The notes under the pieces: generated by a model
What the model was told of the DNA's origin: nothing
Seen by the model: only the letters and a program-made list of their open reading frames with translations
Databases searched by the model: none
Part shown: one piece after another, positions 59,301 through 64,000 of the stretch
Layout: each line of letters begins with the position of its first letter
Position numbering within the stretch: position 1 is the first letter of the stretch
Translations under genes and position numbers: made by a program
Assembly: GCA_030272585.1 (NCBI GenBank)
Contig: BSYQ01000007.1
Coordinates: 4,158,001 to 4,222,000, forward strand
Length of the DNA: 64,000 nucleotides
Origin: Bryopsis sp. KO-2023
Taxonomy: Eukaryota; Chlorophyta; Ulvophyceae; Bryopsidales; Bryopsidaceae
Direction of reading: 5' to 3'

Positions 59301-62071
59301 GCATGCGAAAGCAAAATCGATCGCCCGTTCATTGGAGGTAAATTGAAAACGGGAAAAAAAAAATGAAAATCTTGAAAGTAACGATTTCAGGGGTGTTCCT
59401 GGTGTGGTTCAATGGTTATCAAATACCAGAAAAAACGCAAAAAATGTGCTGTACTCCCACCACACGACTGCAGGGTTTTTTTTTGGTGTTTTTTTTTCTG
59501 TTTCTTATTTATTTTTTTATTTTTTTTTGGGGGGGGGGTTGTAATAATAAAAGAAGAATCCGCATACACTGTGGAAAAAACGAAATTTAGACCCCGGTTT
59601 TCTTCCTCGAAAAGCATGGATATCTGAGTAAAGACATGATGAACACCCACAGACTATTTATTGCTGTTCATCTGGTTAAATCTCATTTCTTTATTTTGAT
59701 TCTTTTTTTTTTTACCCAGGTTTCCAGTGATGGGACGCAGTTCTGCACGATGGGGTCAGACTCCCGGGTCCGAGTGTTTAATTTCATGAGCGGAAAATTG
59801 AAAAGAACTTATGATGAATCGCCTGTGGCTTCCAAAGAACTCCAACAGTCAGGGTCTGATATTTTCAGGTAAAAAAAAAAGCACAACCAAATAGAATTAT
59901 GGTACCTTCGCAGGCACACCTTCCCCCCCCAAAAAAAAGAAAGAATAAATTAATGAATTATTAATAATAATAATATTTTTTTTCTGCAGGCTGGAAGATG
60001 TTGATTTTTTGAGGCGGCTTGCAGTGGAAAACGAGTTGACGGGTGCAGGAGCAGAGGAAGGGCCTTGGCCGAATGCAGTTTTCGACGACAGCGGAAATTT
60101 CATCATTTACTCGACGCTCCTGGGCATAAAAATAGTCAGCCTGCTTAATAATGCTGTCGTCAGGATTCTAGGTAGGACCCACACCATTGCTCATTTTCCA
60201 CCCTTTTCCCGGCCTCAAGATGTACTGCTGCTTCAAGAATAGATATATTAATTCATGTTTCTATAAATTTTGGGGTTGAGTTTTGATGTGAAAGCTGAGC
60301 GGCAATCATTGACGGAGTGCATCTTTCGCAGATTGACTTTTATAGTTTTACGAAGAATATGAAGTTATCCTGCGGGTTTTTTCCTTTTTTTTGGGGGGGA
60401 AGGGGGGAAGGGGCTCAGGGTGTTGAGCTGGTTGAATTGCTGGTGTTTTTTTTTGTTTTTTTGTTTTTTTAATTTATTTGTCTGGTGTGTAGGGAAAGTG
60501 GAGAACACGGATCGTTTCGTTAAGGTTGCTTTGCTCCAAGCACAAACAGCAAAGGTGGAAAAAAAATACCTTCCCTGACGTATTTTTCCATCTATACCTC
60601 AAAATTCTTGTTTTTCCATCCACCGTTATGGTTTCAGATCAACAACAAAAAAAAATATGTGAAAACATAATCGCTTCTTTTTTGATGTAAGCTAAAAGTA
60701 TTCATTTTGAATACTGATGCTTTAAATTTGGTGCCGATTTGCATAGGGTGGTGGCCGCTTGCCACAGATGGAGTTGAAGGGTCCAGAATTGGATCCGGTT
60801 ATAGTGACATCCGCCTTCAAGAAACAAAGAATATATTTGTTCACAAGAAGGGAGCCAGAGGATGCGGAAGAAACAGGGGTAATGCTTCTTTTTTTTTCCC
60901 TTGTTCTTTATTTATTTTTTTTTGGGAAGGTTTTGTAGTTCTTGGTTCTTTTCCTGGAACATGAAAGGTACATGAAAAGGAAACAAAACCCCAACAATGG
61001 AGGAATTTCAAAATTTACAATTCATTTTTTGTTTTGGGGGGGGGGAGGTGTTTTTGTTCTTGTTTTGTTTTTGCTGTTATCATTTTTTTGAGTTGATGGG
61101 TTTGTGAAACGGCCAGGTTGGCAGAGATGTGTTCAACGAACCCCTTTCGAGGGAAGAAATCATGGCGGCGGAGGCTGACGTTTCAGGGTCGGCAGCTACC
61201 CTGCCTCAATCAGCGACCATTCACACTTCGATGGTAAACTCGCTTTATGTTGTGTTTTTTGTGCTTTGTGTTTGGCTTGTTTTGTTCAATATGGAAACGG
61301 TGGGTCGGGGCTTCACAATGATTTCCCCCCTGATTCTGGTCCATGCGTAGGCGAAAAGGAGCTGCTATGGTGGAAGTGTTTTTTCATTTTTTTATACGTG
61401 CAACACTTTTTCGTGTGCTGTGTGTGACTACAGGGCGACATTCATCTCAAGCTGTTTCCAGATGAATGTCCCAAGACGATCGATAATTTTGCAGCGCATG
61501 CTCGGAATGGTTATTACGACAACCTGTTGTTTCACAGAGTCATCAAAGGATTCATGATTCAAACCGGAGACCCACTCGGTAGGCACCTCCTGTTTTTCTT
61601 TTTCTCCACAAATAATTTTTCAGAAAAATATGGAACGTGGAAGAAAGTGTTTGTTCAACAAAGGGTTGCAATCCAGCTGGGTTTTCTTTTGTTTCTTTCC
61701 TCTCGATTCATTCCGTATGTTTTCAGCATTCAACTGGCTGTTTGATTCGTTTTTGATGTCCAGGCGATGGCACCGGCGGAGAGTCCATTTGGGGTGGTGA
61801 ATTCGAGGATGAATTTTGCCCAAAATTTCGCCACGATCGACCCGGTATTCTGAGTATGGCCAACGCAGGGCCCAACACCAACGGTTCTCAATTCTTTATC
61901 ACGACGGTGCCCACTCCTTGGTTGGACCAAAAACACACCGTTTTTGGCAGAGTCACCAAAGGAATGGATGTGGTGCATGCGATCGAGATCGTGAAAGTGG
62001 ATAAACATGACGTTCCTTTGGAGCAGGTCAAGATGTTGAACGTCACCGTCAAAGATGCTAATGCTGCATAG
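56388..62071 (+). CDS. PPWD1: Spliceosomal cyclophilin with WD40 repeats, PPWD1
   Basis: PPWD1 is a nuclear peptidyl-prolyl cis-trans isomerase of the spliceosomal C complex. Fourteen exons: 56388-56501, 56841-56936, 57190-57310, 57770-57831, 58203-58283, 58637-58814, 59213-59337, 59720-59868, 59990-60171, 60493-60554, 60747-60878, 61117-61233, 61434-61578 and 61764-62071; 623 residues (human 646). The N terminus has a KKRK nuclear signal. WD40 repeats span about 50-420 ([53 protein letters not shown]). The cyclophilin domain covers about 466-623. Active-site residues are kept: [14 protein letters not shown] (Arg, Phe, Met, Gln), [10 protein letters not shown] and [13 protein letters not shown] (Trp, His). 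The chosen Met is the first in frame with the KKRK region; upstream frame to about 56298 lacks an ATG. Confidence 0.95.
57518..57694. mobile_element. 177-bp MITE in PPWD1 intron 3
   Basis: Perfect 20-bp terminal inverted repeats (57518-57537 and 57675-57694; ATACCGTATTTTCTCTAATA and its complement) bound a 177-bp block with no open frame. TA dinucleotides flank or end both termini, compatible with a Tc1/mariner- or pogo-type TA target. The interior has sub-terminal TCTAATAGTG-like repeats and a long poly-G run (57576-57598). It sits between the splice sites without disrupting them. Confidence 0.78.
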
Positions 62072-63096
62072 GGGGAAAAGAAAGAAAAAGAGAGAGAGAG
62101 AGAGAAAAAAAGAGTCGGACGAGTTTGTCAAATCTAGCTGGATCCGACTGCTTTGTGGAAATCGCTCGCTGCAATAGGGGTGCTCATGGGTGTGTTTTTT
62201 TTGAACAGTTTGGGGAAACCTTTGATGATCTTATTCATGCCAATTCGACATTTGGAAGGAGGTTTATTTTCACCTCCATCTGGCACAGCTACGTTCGAAC
62301 TATCACCAACCCCAAAAGAGATAATGTCGTTAGGTGTACATTTGATTCATTTTACAACATGCACCTTGGCCCTGCAATCAATCTTGAAAAAAGATTCCCT
62401 TGTCCCTACTGGGTTGATGCTTGCATCTGTATCTTCGTCAGTTTGGAAGGAAAATGTTAAATTGAAGGGCTCCAGCGTAAGAAAAGAAACACTGCAAAGG
62501 CACACATCTGGGGGATGGTTGAAAATGGAATTCGTCTCGTTTCAACACCCTACATAACTGTTGAGGGGTCTGTTTATTTTGGAGTTCCTGTTGTATTTTT
62601 AGCTTGTCGGGTCTCAGTGCACCTATGACTCCTCCGCATCCACCTGGCTCTCTGAAAATTGGATATTCTGAGGAGAAAAAAGTGTTGCTCCGGGTGGCCC
62701 CTCGCCTTTCAAGAACTTGGCTCCCAGAAAAAGAAGGGCGATTCAACCCAACATCGACGAGTTCTGCACGAGACGTAAGCGGCCTGTTATTTTTCCGTGA
62801 AGACCGTTTTGTAATTATTATTTGGAAAAGACGGAGTGTGTTGTGGTTTACAAGTTGTGGAAGGGAAGGGTGGGATAGTGATTTAGAGCTGGAGTGCTTT
62901 GCATGGAAAATCAAGCATGAAGCTGGGAGGCACACCCAGATGGACTTTTTCTGGACGCCCTCTTTTCTTTGATAGGGGGTCATCCGTTTGGAACATCCCT
63001 GGACTCGGGTCGAACGATGCAAAGCAAGAGACACCTGCGAAATCACCACCTCCAAACACAAACAAAAACACAAAAACGCACACACTTGGAAAATAA
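62072..63096. other. Spacer downstream of PPWD1
   Basis: Contains a GA microsatellite (62085-62106). One exon-like open segment at about 62628-62777 starts with ATG (MTPPHPPGSLKIGYSEEKKV...) and ends at a GTAAGC donor. No second exon was found, so it is not called as a gene. Confidence 0.4.
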
Positions 63097-63861
63097 AGGG
63101 AAAGCACAGAAAAAGGGCAGACGAGAAAAAGCATGAGAAAGTGAGCCGGGTGTTGGCCTGGCCTTCGAACGCTGTTCGAAGGCTCAGTTTCCAGGGGACA
63201 CCACGAGGAGGTCCCCGGCTACCGCCCCCCACGCACCTTTTTCGCAGCCCGCTAGCTCGTAGCGATTCTTCCTCTCGGCTTGGGGAACGGAAGAGGGAAC
63301 CGTCGCAGGGTCGAACCTGTTTCCTGCACGACAGAAACGGGGACAGGTCAAAAGTTGTCGACGAGATAAACCGTAGCATGCAAGGAAAGGAACCATGCAC
63401 CTTTTTATCGAGAAAGATGGGTGTACTGCATAGCAACTGATTGTTCACAACGACCTCTGAGACGGTCAAGCGGTTGAAACTCGGTACAGTTACTGACCCA
63501 TTCGAAACCACCTCGTGAATAGCTGGCGTGCGGTACACCCATCTTTCTCGATAAAAACGTGCATGGTTCCTTTCCTTGCATGCTACGGTTTATCTCGTCG
63601 ACAACTTTTGACCTGTCCCCGTTTCTGTCGTGCAGGAAACAGGTTCGACCCTGCGACGGTTCCCTCTTCCGTTCCCCAAGCCGAGAGGAAGAATCGCTAC
63701 GAGCTAGCGGGCTGCGAAAAAGGTGCGTGGGGGGCGGTAGCCGGGGACCTCCTCGTGGTGCCCCCTGGAAACTGAGCCTTCGAACAGCGTTCGAAGGCCA
63801 GGCCAACACCCGGCTCACTTTCTCATGCTTTTTCTCGTCTGCCTTTTTTCTGTGCTTTCCC
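63097..63861. repeat. Large inverted repeat: ~330-bp arms, ~100-bp spacer
   Basis: The left arm (about 63097-63430) and right arm (about 63530-63861) are reverse complements with very few mismatches; two visible ones are in the CCAGGGGACACC and CCATGCACC segments. Weaker inverted similarity continues outward to about 63036 and 63930, so the element may extend past the window end. The arms are GC-rich, unlike the flanks. They contain long open frames on both strands without any recognisable protein. Candidates are a foldback or long-TIR DNA element, or a locus making long hairpin RNA. Confidence 0.88.
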
Positions 63862-64000
63862 TGTTTCTTTTTCTTTTAAGTTTGTGCGTGTGTTTGTGTT
63901 TCTGTTTTGGAGGTGTTGTTCTGTTCGCAAGAGTCCGCCGTCCCTTCTTGTCGTGGTGCGCATTGATACTCCTGGCAGCCAGGGGTTTCTGTTCCTGGTG

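Noticed and set aside
62438-63538. A 366-codon minus-strand open frame near the window end
   Set aside because: It runs across spacer and one arm of the inverted repeat, and its product resembles no protein and has no domain. The mirrored arm gives the same partial frame, so this is a by-product of GC-rich repeat sequence.

Overview
The window is nuclear DNA from an intron-rich eukaryote. Protein-coding exons are short and moderately GC-rich. They sit in AT-rich introns and spacers full of long poly-T, poly-A and poly-G runs, and splice sites are mostly GT-AG with a few GC-AG. Gene content points to a flagellated photosynthetic alga of the green/plant lineage: a plant-type prolyl 4-hydroxylase, a plant-type TIM10, a RUS/DUF647 protein, NAD(P)-binding proteins with plastid-like leaders, and the axonemal protein CFAP161. 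The assignment to lineage is inference; no rRNA or organelle marker is present. All gene models were built by hand from splice signals and reading phase, so internal exon ends are well constrained but 5' ends and UTRs are not.

Layout. 1-10 kb: GLE1 (+), then a gene-poor stretch and a probable membrane protein (-). 9.5-10 kb: small tandem repeats, palindromes and a long hairpin. 10.7-12.6 kb: an unknown 575-residue protein (+). 12.8-18.6 kb: a tandem duplication of about 2.7 kb. Each unit carries a NAD(P)-binding (NmrA/SDR-like) gene (-), a divergent promoter and the first exon of a prolyl 4-hydroxylase gene. Only the second unit still drives a complete hydroxylase (18.4-20.4 kb, +). 20.9-23.0 kb: CFAP161 with an EF-hand (+). 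23.4-24.4 kb: TIM10 (-), head-to-head with a SnoaL-like membrane protein (24.6-27.4 kb, +). 28.1-29.0 kb: a short F-box protein with a C-terminal 16-residue repeat (-), head-to-head with an F-box/LRR protein (29.4-30.9 kb, +). 30.9-34.3 kb is low-complexity spacer. 34.3-38.8 kb: a 1,334-residue protein with three GATA-like Cys4 motifs (+). 39.6-46.4 kb: the splicing factor SYF1/XAB2 (+). 46.9-50.3 kb: complex I 51-kDa subunit NDUFV1 (+). 51.2-52.1 kb: a 103-residue membrane protein (-), head-to-head with a RUS/DUF647 protein (52.3-55.3 kb, +). 56.4-62.1 kb: the spliceosomal cyclophilin PPWD1 (+). 63.1-63.9 kb: a nearly perfect inverted repeat with arms of about 330 bp that reaches toward the window end.

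The genes do not form one pathway. They include RNA processing and export (GLE1, SYF1, PPWD1), mitochondrial biogenesis and respiration (TIM10, NDUFV1), the axoneme (CFAP161), secretory-pathway hydroxylation (P4H) and ubiquitin-ligase adaptors. A recurring architectural feature is head-to-head gene pairs sharing about 190-360 bp, seen four times. I found no CRISPR array, rRNA or convincing tRNA, and no complete transposase gene.
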